64,000 bases of DNA from Streptomyces sp. NBC_00568 (GCF_026341855.1 NZ_JAPENW010000001.1:2843001-2907000), one strand, 5' to 3'; positions 17,597 through 26,818 are shown, counted from the first letter of the stretch. Numbers and translations: made by a program. Notes: a model not told the origin generated them from the letters alone.

Positions 17597-17938
17597 CGTG
17601 TATTTCCCTTCGTACGGATGGTGCCATCCTCCCCCATGCGGGGCGGGGAGTGGCAACCTCTGGCGGAGCCTGTCCGCCGGGGGCTGACAAGATCCGGTCA
17701 CGCGCGGGCATCGGGCCAGGTGGGGACGGTCCGCACGGACGCGCCGGAAGCCGCCCGGACAGCCGTGACATGAACATCCAGCGGTGACATGAACATTCAT
17801 GAGCCGGCCGAGCGCGACGCGGCCGGCCGAAGCCGTCGCCGAAGCGACGGGTCCGGGCATGCGGAGGGCCCGCGGCGGGTGTGCCGCGGGCCCCTGCCGT
17901 ATTCCGGCGCCGCTCACAGTGTCCTGCCGGTCCCCGGC
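17597..17938. other. Intergenic region with direct repeat
   Basis: Holds the clpB terminator (17866-17893) and a 13-bp direct repeat GTGACATGAACAT at 17765-17777 and 17784-17796, 19 bases apart. The repeat could be an operator or promoter element for the YbjN gene. No gene is seen. Confidence 0.45.
17866..17893 (-). terminator. clpB terminator hairpin
   Basis: Perfect 11-bp arms (GGGCCCGCGGC and its complement) with a 6-nt loop, 46 bases after the clpB stop. Confidence 0.7.
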
Positions 17939-20551
17939 CTACAGCGTCTTGCCCGTGGCCGGCCCCACGATCAGGCCGTCGCCGAAGGCGTCCACGCGGA
18001 CCGTGTCGCCGTCCTTGACCTCGCCCGCCAGGATCTCCTTGGCCAGACGGTCGCCGATGGCGGTCTGGACGAGGCGCCGCAGCGGGCGCGCTCCGTACGC
18101 CGGGTCGTTCCCCTCCTCGGCGAGCCAGGCCAGGGCCGCGTCGGTGACCTCCAGGGTGAGCCGGCGTTCGGCGAGCCGCTTGGCCAGGCGGTCGATCTGG
18201 AGCCTGGCGATGCGCTCCAGCTGCCGCTGGTCGAGCGCGGAGAAGACGACGAGGTCGTCCAGCCGGTTCAGGAACTCCGGCTTGAAGGAGGCGCGGACGA
18301 CGTCCAGAACCTGCCGCTTCCGGTCCTCCTCGGAGGACAGCGGATCGGCGAGACTCTGCCCGCCCAGGAACTGGCTCCCCAGGTTCGAGGTGAGGATCAG
18401 GATGGTGTTGCGGAAGTCGACCGTCCGTCCCTGACCGTCCGTCAGCCGCCCGTCGTCCAGCACCTGGAGCAGGATGTCGAAGACCTCGGGGTGCGCCTTC
18501 TCCACCTCGTCGAGCAGGATCACGCTGTACGGGCGACGGCGCACGGCCTCGGTGAGCTGGCCGCCCTCCTCGTAGCCGATGTACCCGGGCGGCGCTCCGA
18601 CCAGCCGGGCCACGCTGTGCTTCTCGCCGTACTCCGACATGTCAATGCGGATCATCGCCCGCTCGTCGTCGAAGAGGAAGTCGGCGAGGGCCTTGGCGAG
18701 TTCGGTCTTGCCGACGCCCGTCGGGCCGAGGAAGAGGAAGGAGCCGGTGGGCCGGTCCGGGTCGGCGATTCCGGCACGGGTGCGGCGCACGGCGTCCGAC
18801 ACGGCGCCCACGGCCTCGGTCTGGCCGATCAGGCGGCGGTCCAACTCCTCCTCCATGCGCAGGAGTTTCTGCGTCTCGCCCTCCAGCAGGCGGCCTGCGG
18901 GGATGCCGGTCCAGGCTCCGACGACGTCCGCGATGTCGTCGGGCCCGACCTCCTCCTTCACCATGGTGTCCTTGCCGGCCTCCTCCTCGGCCTCCGAGGC
19001 GGCCTCCAAGTCCCTTTCCAGGGTGGGGATCTCGCCGTAGAGCAGCTTGGAGGCGGTGTCGAAGTCGCCGTCGCGCTGGGCCCGTTCGGCCTGGCCGCGG
19101 AGCTCGTCGAGCTTCTCCTTCAGCTCACCGACACGGTTGAGGGACTGCTTCTCCTTCTCCCAGCGGGCGGTGAGGCCGCGCAGTTCCTCCTCCTTGTCGG
19201 CGAGGTCGCGGCGCAGCTTGTCCAGCCGCTCCCGGCTGGCGGCGTCCGTCTCCTTGCCGATCGCCAGCTCCTCCATCTTCAGCCGGTCGACGACACGCTG
19301 GAGCTCGTCGATCTCGACCGGGGACGAGTCGATCTCCATGCGCAGCCGCGAGGCCGCCTCGTCGACGAGGTCGATGGCCTTGTCGGGGAGGAAACGGGAG
19401 GTGATGTAGCGGTCGGACAGGGTCGCGGCGGCCACCAGCGCCCGGTCGGCGATCTGGACCTTGTGGTGGGCCTCGTACCGGCCCTTGAGTCCGCGCAGGA
19501 TCGCGATGGTGTCCTCGACGGTCGGCTCGGCGACCAGCACCTGCTGGAAGCGCCGCTCCAGCGCCGGGTCCTTCTCGATCCGCTCGCGGTACTCGTCGAG
19601 GGTGGTGGCGCCGACCATGCGCAGCTCACCGCGGGCGAGCATGGGCTTGAGCATGTTGCCCGCGTCCATGGCGGAGTCGCCGCCCGCGCCGGCCCCGACG
19701 ACGGTGTGCAGCTCGTCGATGAAGGTGATGACCTGCCCGTCGGAGTCCTTGATCTCCGCGAGCACGGTCTTCAGGCGCTCCTCGAACTCGCCCCGGTACT
19801 TCGCACCGGCGACCATCGCGCCGAGGTCGAGCGAGACGAGCCGCTTGTTCTTGAGGGACTCGGGTACATCGCCCTTCACGATCCGCTGGGCGAGCCCCTC
19901 GACGACGGCCGTCTTGCCGACGCCGGGCTCTCCGATGAGGACGGGGTTGTTCTTCGTGCGGCGGGACAGGACCTGCACCACCCGGCGGATCTCGTGGTCC
20001 CGGCCGATGACGGGGTCGAGCTTGCCCTCACGCGCCGCGGCGGTGAAGTCGGTACCGAACTTTTCGAGCGCCTTGTACTGGCCCTCGGGATCCGGGGTCG
20101 TCACCCTGCGCCCTCCCCTGCTCTTCTGGAACGCGTCGAGCAGCTTTTTCGCGCCGGCGCCCTGCTGGGAGAGTACGTCGGCGATCTGACCGCCCTTCGC
20201 GGCGATCCCGACGAGCAGGTGCTCGGTGGAGATGAACTCGTCGCCGAGCTCCTTGGCGCGCTCCGCGGCGTCGGCGATGACGGCGAGCAGGTCGCGGTTG
20301 GGCTGCGGGGGCGCGACGGTGGAGCCGGTCACGCTGGGCAGGCCGGCGAGCACGCGCTCGGTGCCGGCGCGCACGGAGGCCTGATCGGCGTCCACGGCTG
20401 CCAGCAGGTCGATGATGTTCTCGTTGTCCTGCCCCTCCAGCAGAGCGAGCAGCAGGTGAGCGGGCGTGAGGTCCGGGTGCCCCTCCTTCACGGCGCGGTT
20501 GCTGGCCGCGTTGATCGCGTCCCGGCTCCTGTTGGTCAGCTCGGCGTCCAC
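17939..20551 (-). CDS. clpB: ATP-dependent disaggregase ClpB
   Basis: A hexameric AAA+ disaggregase that works with DnaK to rescue aggregated proteins. The 870-residue protein has the N-terminal Clp repeat domain ([27 protein letters not shown]), a first ATPase domain with GEPGVGKT and [13 protein letters not shown], a coiled-coil middle domain of about 120 residues, and a second ATPase domain with [15 protein letters not shown] and the pore loop [15 protein letters not shown]. The start is the GTG at 20551 after GGAGGAGAA. A HAIR operator 61 bases upstream marks it as an HspR-regulated heat-shock gene; dnaK, grpE, dnaJ and hspR lie 8 kb away. Confidence 0.97.
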   Translation of the reverse strand: MDAELTNRSRDAINAASNRAVKEGHPDLTPAHLLLALLEGQDNENIIDLLAAVDADQASVRAGTERVLAGLPSVTGSTVAPPQPNRDLLAVIADAAERAKELGDEFISTEHLLVGIAAKGGQIADVLSQQGAGAKKLLDAFQKSRGGRRVTTPDPEGQYKALEKFGTDFTAAAREGKLDPVIGRDHEIRRVVQVLSRRTKNNPVLIGEPGVGKTAVVEGLAQRIVKGDVPESLKNKRLVSLDLGAMVAGAKYRGEFEERLKTVLAEIKDSDGQVITFIDELHTVVGAGAGGDSAMDAGNMLKPMLARGELRMVGATTLDEYRERIEKDPALERRFQQVLVAEPTVEDTIAILRGLKGRYEAHHKVQIADRALVAAATLSDRYITSRFLPDKAIDLVDEAASRLRMEIDSSPVEIDELQRVVDRLKMEELAIGKETDAASRERLDKLRRDLADKEEELRGLTARWEKEKQSLNRVGELKEKLDELRGQAERAQRDGDFDTASKLLYGEIPTLERDLEAASEAEEEAGKDTMVKEEVGPDDIADVVGAWTGIPAGRLLEGETQKLLRMEEELDRRLIGQTEAVGAVSDAVRRTRAGIADPDRPTGSFLFLGPTGVGKTELAKALADFLFDDERAMIRIDMSEYGEKHSVARLVGAPPGYIGYEEGGQLTEAVRRRPYSVILLDEVEKAHPEVFDILLQVLDDGRLTDGQGRTVDFRNTILILTSNLGSQFLGGQSLADPLSSEEDRKRQVLDVVRASFKPEFLNRLDDLVVFSALDQRQLERIARLQIDRLAKRLAERRLTLEVTDAALAWLAEEGNDPAYGARPLRRLVQTAIGDRLAKEILAGEVKDGDTVRVDAFGDGLIVGPATGKTL

Positions 20552-20611
20552 GTTCGCGTTCTCCTCCTCCTGGTGTCCTGACCGTTGCCTGACTGAAGCA
20601 ACGTACACAAA

Positions 20612-20632
20612 GTTGAGTCTATTCCACTCAAG
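20612..20632 (-). promoter_or_regulatory. HAIR operator for HspR upstream of clpB
   Basis: GTTGAGT-N7-ACTCAAG differs from the HspR consensus CTTGAGT-N7-ACTCAAG at one base. On the clpB strand the TTGAGT half can serve as the -35 hexamer, so binding would block RNA polymerase. The divergent gene at 20681 starts 49 bases on the other side. Confidence 0.85.
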
Positions 20633-20680
20633 GCTGGAGTGGGGGCGGAACGGGCCCCGCGAGGCGTAGATTCGGGCCTC

Positions 20681-21094
20681 ATGGCTTCCTATCCGGTGGA
20701 CCCGCGGCAGCCCGACGCCGCCTACCTGAGCTTCTGGCGCGAGCGCCACCTGTGCACCCTGACGACACTCCGGGCCGACGGCTCCCCGCATGTGGTGCCC
20801 GTCGGCGTTACATACGACCCCGAGGCCGGTCTCGCTCGGGTCATCACCAACAAGTCCAGCGCGAAGGTGGGCCACGTGCTCGCGGCGGGGCCGGACGGGG
20901 CGCGCGTGGCGGTCTGCCAGGTGGACGGCCCGCGCTGGGCGACGCTGGAGGGGCTGGCCAGGGTCTCCACGGACCCGGCACGCGTCGCGGAGGCGGTACG
21001 GCGCTACGCGGAGCGGTACGAGCGCACGCCGGCGCCGAACCCGTCCCGCGTGGTGATCGAGATCGAGCTCACGGGCGCGATGGGCCGCGGATGA
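20681..21094 (+). CDS. PPOX-class FMN/F420-dependent oxidoreductase
   Basis: A 137-residue split beta-barrel protein of the pyridoxamine 5'-phosphate oxidase-like class: [32 protein letters not shown] and [13 protein letters not shown], typical of actinobacterial F420-dependent enzymes. The substrate is unknown. The ATG at 20681 has no ribosome site; TAGATT at 20667-20672 sits where a -10 would for a leaderless transcript. It is divergent from clpB. Confidence 0.8.
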   Translation: MASYPVDPRQPDAAYLSFWRERHLCTLTTLRADGSPHVVPVGVTYDPEAGLARVITNKSSAKVGHVLAAGPDGARVAVCQVDGPRWATLEGLARVSTDPARVAEAVRRYAERYERTPAPNPSRVVIEIELTGAMGRG

Positions 21095-21231
21095 GACGGC
21101 GGGGGGCGGCAGCCGGCGGAGGGAGAGGCCGGGCGGCCCGCGGGGCGAGCAGCCCCCGGAGCCCCGGGGCGCCGCGGCCGGTTCCGGCCCGTGGCGCGAC
21201 AGGGCGGAACCTGGATCTTTCCCGTAAAACT

Positions 21232-21272
21232 GCAGCGGCGTCACCGTGTTCAGGTCACGGTGACGCCGCTGC
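21232..21272. terminator. Bidirectional hairpin
   Basis: Perfect 17-bp arms (21232-21248 and 21256-21272) with a 7-nt loop, between the PPOX gene and the convergent Rieske-like gene. Confidence 0.8.
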
Positions 21273-21315
21273 GGGGGGAAGTACCTGCGCGATCTACTAC
21301 GACGGGGGAATCGCG

Positions 21316-21651
21316 TCAGGCACTGCGGGGGGTGGCTGCGATGGTCTCGATGTCCGGGACGTCCGGACCGGCCAGCCGGTGGTCGCGCTGGTCGAGGTTC
21401 ACAAAGATCATTCCGTAACGGATGGCGCACCGTACCGGCTGTGGCGCCCCCCGAGGCCGCCGCAGACACCGGTAGGCCCGTACGTCCTCGTCGTCGTCGC
21501 GGGTGACGACCACGGGCTCCCCGAACACGGTCACCATCAGCGAGTCACCGCTGCCGGGGATGGCGGTGACCAGATCGATGAAGTGCCAGCCGGATCGGTA
21601 GGCGGTGGCCATTTCTCGGCGAAAGGAACGGTCGTCCGGGGGAATAGTCAT
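21316..21651 (-). CDS. Degenerate Rieske-like domain protein
   Basis: A 111-residue protein with the outline of the N-terminal Rieske domain of ring-hydroxylating oxygenases: [34 protein letters not shown], then [12 protein letters not shown] where oxygenases have NxCxHRG, and later YGMIFVNLD. The second CxxH segment (CPYHGW) is missing and the first His is Arg, so no 2Fe-2S cluster can be bound. The ATG at 21651 follows one base after the stop of the peptide gene, so translation is probably coupled. It may be a shortened non-catalytic relative; function unknown. Confidence 0.6.
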   Translation of the reverse strand: MTIPPDDRSFRREMATAYRSGWHFIDLVTAIPGSGDSLMVTVFGEPVVVTRDDDEDVRAYRCLRRPRGAPQPVRCAIRYGMIFVNLDQRDHRLAGPDVPDIETIAATPRSA

Positions 21652-21652
21652 G

Positions 21653-21874
21653 TCAAGCCCAGACACTGTCGTCAGTGCGGTCGGGAGACACCGGCCAAAC
21701 GCTGTCGCCGGCTACCACGGTGACCGCGGCTGCCGCTGGCCAGACACTGTCTGCCCGAACGTCGCCCTTCGCATCGGAGAGGCCACTCAGCGCTCCGAAG
21801 GCCGTGACGGCGGAGAAGGCGGCGACAAGCACCAAGCGAAGCATTTTCTTACGCATAATCGGCTTCGTCCTCAC
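21653..21874 (-). CDS. Secreted peptide precursor with DSVW repeats
   Basis: A 73-residue precursor starting at GTG 21874 with a GAGGGGA ribosome site. Residues 1-30 are basic then hydrophobic (KKMLRLVLVAAFSAVTAFGA), a signal peptide. The remaining 35 or so residues contain DSVWP, DSVWP and a C-terminal DSVWA, spaced 15 and 12 residues apart. Such repetition suggests either processing into short peptides or a repeated binding motif. It is divergent from a LuxR-type regulator and coupled to the Rieske-like gene. I know of no named family. Confidence 0.65.
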   Translation of the reverse strand: MRTKPIMRKKMLRLVLVAAFSAVTAFGALSGLSDAKGDVRADSVWPAAAAVTVVAGDSVWPVSPDRTDDSVWA

Positions 21875-21987
21875 TTGAAGGTCCCCTCTTCCCCCGTCGG
21901 ATACGACGATGGCTCATTTGGGGAGGTCATGGCCACACAATCGATGCATCATGTTCCTGCACGTTCAGGACCCTGGGGGGTGGAGAT
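21875..21987. promoter_or_regulatory. Divergent promoter region, peptide gene / LuxR regulator
   Basis: A 113-bp spacer less GC-rich than its surroundings, separating the minus-strand peptide gene from the plus-strand regulator. It should hold both promoters and any operator. No clear dyad was found by eye. Confidence 0.4.
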
Positions 21988-22980
21988 TTGATAACCAATG
22001 GGACTAAAGCGACACATCCCCATGCGGTGACCGAGTTGTGTGGGGAAGGTGGCCGACTTTATGCGATCGCTCTCCGCACGGGACGTATCGCCCGTGCAGA
22101 CGTGGAGAGTGCTCCCTGTTTGATGGAGTTCGCCCTTCTCCACCCGGATCCTGACGATGCGAACTGGCTGCGCCCCGTGCCCCCGTCGGCCGCCCTGGCC
22201 CAGCGGCTCAACGCTATAGAGCGCGAGATCACCGAGCGCAGACGGATGTCGATCGAACTGGCCGATGCTTTCGAGCCGTTCATGACCCTCAGCGCGCAGG
22301 CGGCCGCGACCACTCACTCGATCACAGTGCTCGAGGGCAACGACCGGATCAACGCGGCACTCGACCTGGCGACGGCCCAGTGCCAGACCGAGATGCTCAC
22401 GGTCCAGCCGAGCGGCCCCCGCCCCGAACGCAACCTCATTCAGGGGCTGGAGCGGGACAGGCCTTTGATCGAACGTGGTGTGCGCATACGGACCCTCTAT
22501 CAGCACACCGCGCGATACAGCCCCGAGAAACTGGCCTACGTGGACCAGCTCTCCAACGGCAAGGTGGAGCACCGCACCATCGACGAGCTGGTCGAGCGGC
22601 TCATCATCTGCGACGAGACCGTCGCCTTCATCCCCACCCGCGACGACCAGAAGGTGGCCCTCGAGCTTCGTCACCCGGGCCTCGTCCGCTACCTGATCAA
22701 GGTCTTCGAGTTCATGTGGGGCCGCTCCGTCCCGCTGAGCGCCGGCGCACCCTACGAAACCGCCCCCGACGGCATCACGGACATCCAGCACTCCATCGCG
22801 AAACTCCTCGTGGAGGGCCACGTGGACGAGGCGATAGCCCGCCGCCTCGGCATGAACGTCCGCACCTGCCGTGCCCACATCGCCAAGCTGGCCTCCGCCC
22901 TCGGCAGCGGAAGCCGTGCTCAACTCGGCTTCCTGATAGCCCAGTCGGGACTCCTGGACCAGCCCGAGGGAGGGGAGTGA
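21988..22980 (+). CDS. LuxR-type HTH regulator (paralogue 1)
   Basis: A 330-residue regulator. The N-terminal part (LYAIALRTGRIARADVESAPCLMEFALLHPDPDD) is a short winged-helix-like segment, followed by a coiled-coil-like helix and a phospholipase D-like / sensor middle domain (TEMLTVQPSG, IRTLYQHTARYSPEKLAYV, TVAFIPTRDDQKVALELRHPGLVRYL). The C-terminus is a LuxR HTH (SIAKLLVEGHVDEAIARRLG, VRTCRAHIAKL). The start is uncertain: a TTG at 21988 close after GGAG. It is divergent from the DSVW peptide gene and convergent with its paralogue at 23017. Confidence 0.8.
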   Translation: MITNGTKATHPHAVTELCGEGGRLYAIALRTGRIARADVESAPCLMEFALLHPDPDDANWLRPVPPSAALAQRLNAIEREITERRRMSIELADAFEPFMTLSAQAAATTHSITVLEGNDRINAALDLATAQCQTEMLTVQPSGPRPERNLIQGLERDRPLIERGVRIRTLYQHTARYSPEKLAYVDQLSNGKVEHRTIDELVERLIICDETVAFIPTRDDQKVALELRHPGLVRYLIKVFEFMWGRSVPLSAGAPYETAPDGITDIQHSIAKLLVEGHVDEAIARRLGMNVRTCRAHIAKLASALGSGSRAQLGFLIAQSGLLDQPEGGE

Positions 22981-23016
22981 CCCCGGCGGCGGGAGCAGGG
23001 GCCCGGCCCGGCGGTG

Positions 23017-24081
23017 TCAACGGCCGCCCGGGGACCCCCGGTCGGGCACACCGGGGGCGTCAGGGGCCGCCTCCGCGACGGTGACGGTCTCCAGCTCCGG
23101 AGAGCGCTGGGGCCCGTCCAGGCCCGCCTGAGCGATCCGTACGCCCAACTGCGTCCGGCTCGCCGCGCCCAGCGTCTCCGACAGCCGGGCGATGTGCGCC
23201 CGGCACGTCCGCACGCTGATCCCCAGGCGTTCCGCGACGACCGCGTCCTGGTGCCCCTCGGCCAGCAGCGCCGCGATGGACCGCTCCCGGTGGGTGATGC
23301 CCTCGATGCCCGTCGAGGGGAGCGGCGAGGCCAGCGGGATCGCCAGCCGCCACAGCCGCTCGAAGACCGTCACCAGGTAGTCCACCAGCGCCGGGTGCCG
23401 CAGTTCCAGGGCGATCGTGCGGTCCGAGTTCGCGGGGATGAAGGCGACCGTGCGGTCGAAGAGGATGAGGCGTTCGACGACCTCGTCGAGGGTGCGGGCC
23501 TCGGCCGCGTCGCCCATCAACTCCATGTAGTTCAGCAGGCCTTGGCCGTGCCGTGCCACGTGGGTGTACAGATCGCGCATGCGCACCCCGCGCCGCCGCA
23601 TCTCCAGCGCCCGGTGCAGGCCCTCCACGAGTTCGTCCTCGCGCCGGATGCCGCCCGGCTGCACCGTCAGCACCTCACTGGTGCACTCCGAGGTGGCCTT
23701 GTCCATGGCCGCGTGGATCCGCGGCAGCCCGTCGAGGACGCGGATCGCCACTCCCTCGGCCGGTGTCCGTACCCGGCCGCCGAGCCCCGCGTACCACTCG
23801 AAGGCCGACACCGCGTCGCCCACCCGGGCCTGGCTCGCGCTGACTTCCTCGTACACGCCCCGCAGGAGCCGTGTCATGACCTCCTGGGGCGAGGTCGGCA
23901 CCAGCCAGCCCATGTCGTCGGGATCGGGGTGCAGCAGCGCCAGTTCCACCAGGCAGGGCACCGCCTCGGCGTCCTCGCGGGGCACCCGGCCACGCCGCAC
24001 GGCCCGGGAGTACACCCGGTCGCCGGCCTCGCACAGTCGGTCAGCGCCGTGCGGATGCCTGTCCGTCCCGTGCCCGGCCAT
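23017..24081 (-). CDS. LuxR-type HTH regulator (paralogue 2)
   Basis: A 354-residue regulator with the same architecture as the gene at 21988: RVYSRAVRRGRVPREDAEAV, CLVELALLHPDPDDMGWL, SEVLTVQPGG, MRDLYTHVARHGQG, TVAFIPANSDRTIALELRHP and a C-terminal HTH (SIAALLAEGHQDAVVAERLG, VRTCRAHIARL). Colinear identity is visible across the whole length, so these are true paralogues. The ATG at 24081 directly follows GGTGGGAG; the frame is open upstream to 24171 but without conservation. No receiver domain is present, so it is probably controlled by a ligand or protein. Confidence 0.82.
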   Translation of the reverse strand: MAGHGTDRHPHGADRLCEAGDRVYSRAVRRGRVPREDAEAVPCLVELALLHPDPDDMGWLVPTSPQEVMTRLLRGVYEEVSASQARVGDAVSAFEWYAGLGGRVRTPAEGVAIRVLDGLPRIHAAMDKATSECTSEVLTVQPGGIRREDELVEGLHRALEMRRRGVRMRDLYTHVARHGQGLLNYMELMGDAAEARTLDEVVERLILFDRTVAFIPANSDRTIALELRHPALVDYLVTVFERLWRLAIPLASPLPSTGIEGITHRERSIAALLAEGHQDAVVAERLGISVRTCRAHIARLSETLGAASRTQLGVRIAQAGLDGPQRSPELETVTVAEAAPDAPGVPDRGSPGGR

Positions 24082-24539
24082 CTCCCACCCCTGGCTCCAG
24101 CTCCGTCCCCTGGCGTGAGCCCGCGTCAGGGCGTCCTCCGCAGCGCAACTATGCGCGGACGCGTCCGGCATCGCAACACGGCTGCGCCTCCCCCGGGCGT
24201 CTTTTCACCCCTGGTCATCCCGATAAATCCTGACCTCCGCCGCGCCCGTTGCAACAAGCTGAAGGGGGCGTCCCCCGGACGTCCGGGAGATCGCGGAACA
24301 GCCTCCCCGGGCCCGCCCGGCGCCCGTCCTGGCCTCGGCCGGCGGAAATCAACTCACGCCGCCCCCAACGGACTTGCGGCGAGGACGCGGCGCCCCTCAG
24401 GGGCGGAGGCCGGAGCGGAGACCGCTGCGGAGGAGAAGGTGGCAGGCGCCGGGGCGCAGGCCGCGGCCGAGATGTTTCGCGGGCGGGTGTGGTGGCAGCG
24501 GCCGGGGTTCCGGGCTCGGCGTCGAGTTCGCCCCGGAAC
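24082..24539. other. Intergenic region
   Basis: No gene is seen. The 24160-24260 part is relatively AT-richer (CCCGATAAATCCTGACC) and is the likely promoter area for the regulator at 23017. The rest is GC-rich without recognised structure. Confidence 0.4.
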
Positions 24540-25196
24540 TCACCCCTCGAGTTCGCGGGGCCCGTAGAGCGCGTGACCGGCGCCCGTGGCGAGCGCCCAG
24601 TAGCGGTCGCCGTACGACCAGTGCCACCACTCGGTGGGGTAGTTGACGAGGCCCGCGGCGGTCAGCGCGTCGGACAGCAGCCGGCGGTGGGCCCGTGCCG
24701 TCCCGCTGATGCCGTCCGCGGCGCTGTAGCAGGCGCCGTCGCTCTCCTCGGGGTTCGCGTTCACCGGAGTGCCCATGTCCAGCTCGCGGCCGTCGGCGTC
24801 GACGAGGGTGAGGTCGACGGCGGCGCCCGCGCTGTGCGGGGCGATCTCGGGCGGGGACACGTAACGGCTCGCCACGTCGCGCAGGCGCGCGGCGTCCCAC
24901 TCGGGGTGTTCCGCACGCAGTCCGGCGGCGTACCGGTCGAAGTAGAGCCGCTGGAGCGAGGGCGGGCGGTAGCCCTCGACGAACAGCAGCCGTATGCCGT
25001 CGGGCAGCAGTTCCCCGGCCGCCACGAGCCGGTTCAGCACCCCTTCGCGCAGATGCGCGTAGGCCCCCGAGTCGTCCCGTCTGCGGGCGTCGAGGGGGAA
25101 GGGCTCCTCCGCCCGTACGTCGAGGAGCGGCTCGCCGCAGTCCACGACGGGTATCGCGGCGATCTTCGGGTCGGACATCAGCACGATCCTGGACAT
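24540..25196 (-). CDS. D-alanyl-D-alanine dipeptidase, VanX family
   Basis: A zinc metallopeptidase of family M15D that cleaves D-Ala-D-Ala. The 218-residue protein has FVEGYRPPSLQRLYFD, the zinc motif PHSAGAAVDLTLVD (His and Asp ligands), MGTPVNANPEE and EWWHWSYGDRYWA (catalytic Glu, His ligand), so all VanX ligands are present. Without vanH/vanA genes beside it, a vancomycin-resistance role is unlikely; recycling of cell-wall dipeptide is the more probable function. The start could be 25196 or 25178 (the latter has AGGA upstream). Confidence 0.88.
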   Translation of the reverse strand: MSRIVLMSDPKIAAIPVVDCGEPLLDVRAEEPFPLDARRRDDSGAYAHLREGVLNRLVAAGELLPDGIRLLFVEGYRPPSLQRLYFDRYAAGLRAEHPEWDAARLRDVASRYVSPPEIAPHSAGAAVDLTLVDADGRELDMGTPVNANPEESDGACYSAADGISGTARAHRRLLSDALTAAGLVNYPTEWWHWSYGDRYWALATGAGHALYGPRELEG

Positions 25197-25432
25197 GCGG
25201 CGATCATGCCGCATCGCGGGGCTGACGACCCCAGGGCCTCAGGGGCCCCAGAGGCCCCAGAGAGGCCGGGCGGGGCCCGGCCGGGGCATCCGGGTGCCGG
25301 GCGGGCGGACCGCCGCCCAGCACCCCGGAAGGACCCTCCTCGCCGCCCGTCACGACGGCGAGGACCCGTACCGACCGCCTCGCCCCGAAACGGTGCGGTG
25401 AGCGCCCTGCCGGGGCGCCCCGGTCGAGCGAC

Positions 25433-26557
25433 CTACTTGAGACCGATCGCGGCGCAGGCCGCCTTGTACGGTGCCGTGCAGATCTGCTTGACGGTGTAGA
25501 TGCTGTCCTGGATGACCGTGTCCTCGATGTTGTCCGTGGTCAGACCCACCACGGGCACGAGCTGGGCCGGGATGTCCTTGTTCGTGGGGCTGCTGACCTT
25601 GTCGCGGGTGAGGGCGTCGAACTCGATCGAGCGGCCCTGGACCTTGGCGACCGCCATCTCGGCGGCGGCGCTGGCCTCCTGCGGGTACGACTTGTACACG
25701 CTCATGAACTGGTCGCCCTTGATGATCCGCTGCACGGCGACGAGCTCGGAGTCCTGGCCGGTGACCGGCGGCACCTTGCTGACACCCGCGCTCTTGAGGG
25801 AGTCGATGGCCGCGCCCGCGATGCCGTCGTTGGCGGAGTAGACACCGGCGATGTTGCTCAGGCCGACTTCCTGGATGGACTTCTCCATGTTGGCCTTGGC
25901 GTTGACCGGGTTCCAGTCCTTGGTGTCCCACTGCTTGGCGATGATCACCTTGTCCTTGAGCTCGCCGAGGGCGCCGGCCTTGAACTGCGCCGCGTTCGGG
26001 TCGGTCGGCGAGCCGTTCATCATGATGATCTTCTTCGAGGCGGCGTTGGCACCCAGCGCGCCGACCAGGGCCTTGCCCTGGACCTGGCCGACCAGCTCGT
26101 TGTCGAAGGAGATGTACGCGTCGATCGGGCCCTGCGCCAGGCGGTCGTAGGCGATGACCGGGATGCCGGCGTCCTTGGCCTTGCGCACGCCCTTCGCGAT
26201 GGAGACGGAGTCCACCGCGTCCACCAGGATCACGTCGACCTTGTCGTCCACCATCTGCTGGAGCTGGCGGAGCTGCTTGGCGGCGTCCTGCTCGGCGTTG
26301 GCGTAGTCGACGGCACCCTTGCCCTCAGTGAGCTTCAGGACCTGCTCTCTGATGATCTTGTAGTCGAACTTCTCGTAACGGGTGTTCTCCTTCTCCGGAA
26401 GGAGCAGGCCCACCGTGATGTCGTCGCCCTTCGTGGGGCTGGCCTTGGTGTCGCTTCCACCGAGCCCGCCCACGCCGCAGCCGGCGAGTGTGATGGCCAT
26501 GGCGGACGACGCCAGGGTTATGACGGTACGGCGGAGGCCGGTGTTACGAGTGTTCAC
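25433..26557 (-). CDS. Sugar ABC transporter substrate-binding lipoprotein (XylF/RbsB type)
   Basis: A periplasmic-binding-protein-like I family member of 374 residues. A signal peptide with lipobox ITLAGCG places the lipidated Cys near residue 27. The body has ITVGLLLPEKENTRYEKFD, VDVILVDAVDS, IPVIAYDRLAQG, YISFDNELVG and VYSANDGIAG, closest to the D-xylose-binding protein XylF. It starts with GTG at 26557. No ATPase or permease gene is adjacent, so it either serves a transporter elsewhere or senses sugar. Confidence 0.87.
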   Translation of the reverse strand: MNTRNTGLRRTVITLASSAMAITLAGCGVGGLGGSDTKASPTKGDDITVGLLLPEKENTRYEKFDYKIIREQVLKLTEGKGAVDYANAEQDAAKQLRQLQQMVDDKVDVILVDAVDSVSIAKGVRKAKDAGIPVIAYDRLAQGPIDAYISFDNELVGQVQGKALVGALGANAASKKIIMMNGSPTDPNAAQFKAGALGELKDKVIIAKQWDTKDWNPVNAKANMEKSIQEVGLSNIAGVYSANDGIAGAAIDSLKSAGVSKVPPVTGQDSELVAVQRIIKGDQFMSVYKSYPQEASAAAEMAVAKVQGRSIEFDALTRDKVSSPTNKDIPAQLVPVVGLTTDNIEDTVIQDSIYTVKQICTAPYKAACAAIGLK

Positions 26558-26784
26558 ATCAGGTGCCTTCCGGGCGAGGTTGCAGCGTTGCGACCCAGGT
26601 GGCTGAAAGCCAACGCGGCGATCACCTCAGCGTCAAGGAGTAACCACTTAACGAGATGGCAACGGCGTTTCGTGTTCCACAAGTGAACACGACGGGAAGA
26701 GACTACGCCCAACCTTCGAGCAATCCCCTCAGCTTCACCTTCTGTCATTCACGCGTACAACCAACTCCCGCTCCCGGGAGTCGT

Positions 26785-26818
26785 GATCGTCAACGGTTTT
26801 TAACCGCTGTTGACGATC
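26785..26818. promoter_or_regulatory. Inverted repeat in the leader of the Fn3 gene
   Basis: GATCGTCAAC and GTTGACGATC form perfect 10-bp arms around a T-rich 14-nt spacer, ending 20 bases before the start codon. It may be an operator or an RNA hairpin near the ribosome site. Confidence 0.5.

Noticed and set aside
17789..20581. 930-codon plus-strand open frame opposite clpB
   Set aside because: Antisense shadow of clpB.
24540..25196. Vancomycin resistance cluster
   Set aside because: Only a VanX-like dipeptidase is present; vanH, vanA and vanRS genes are absent.
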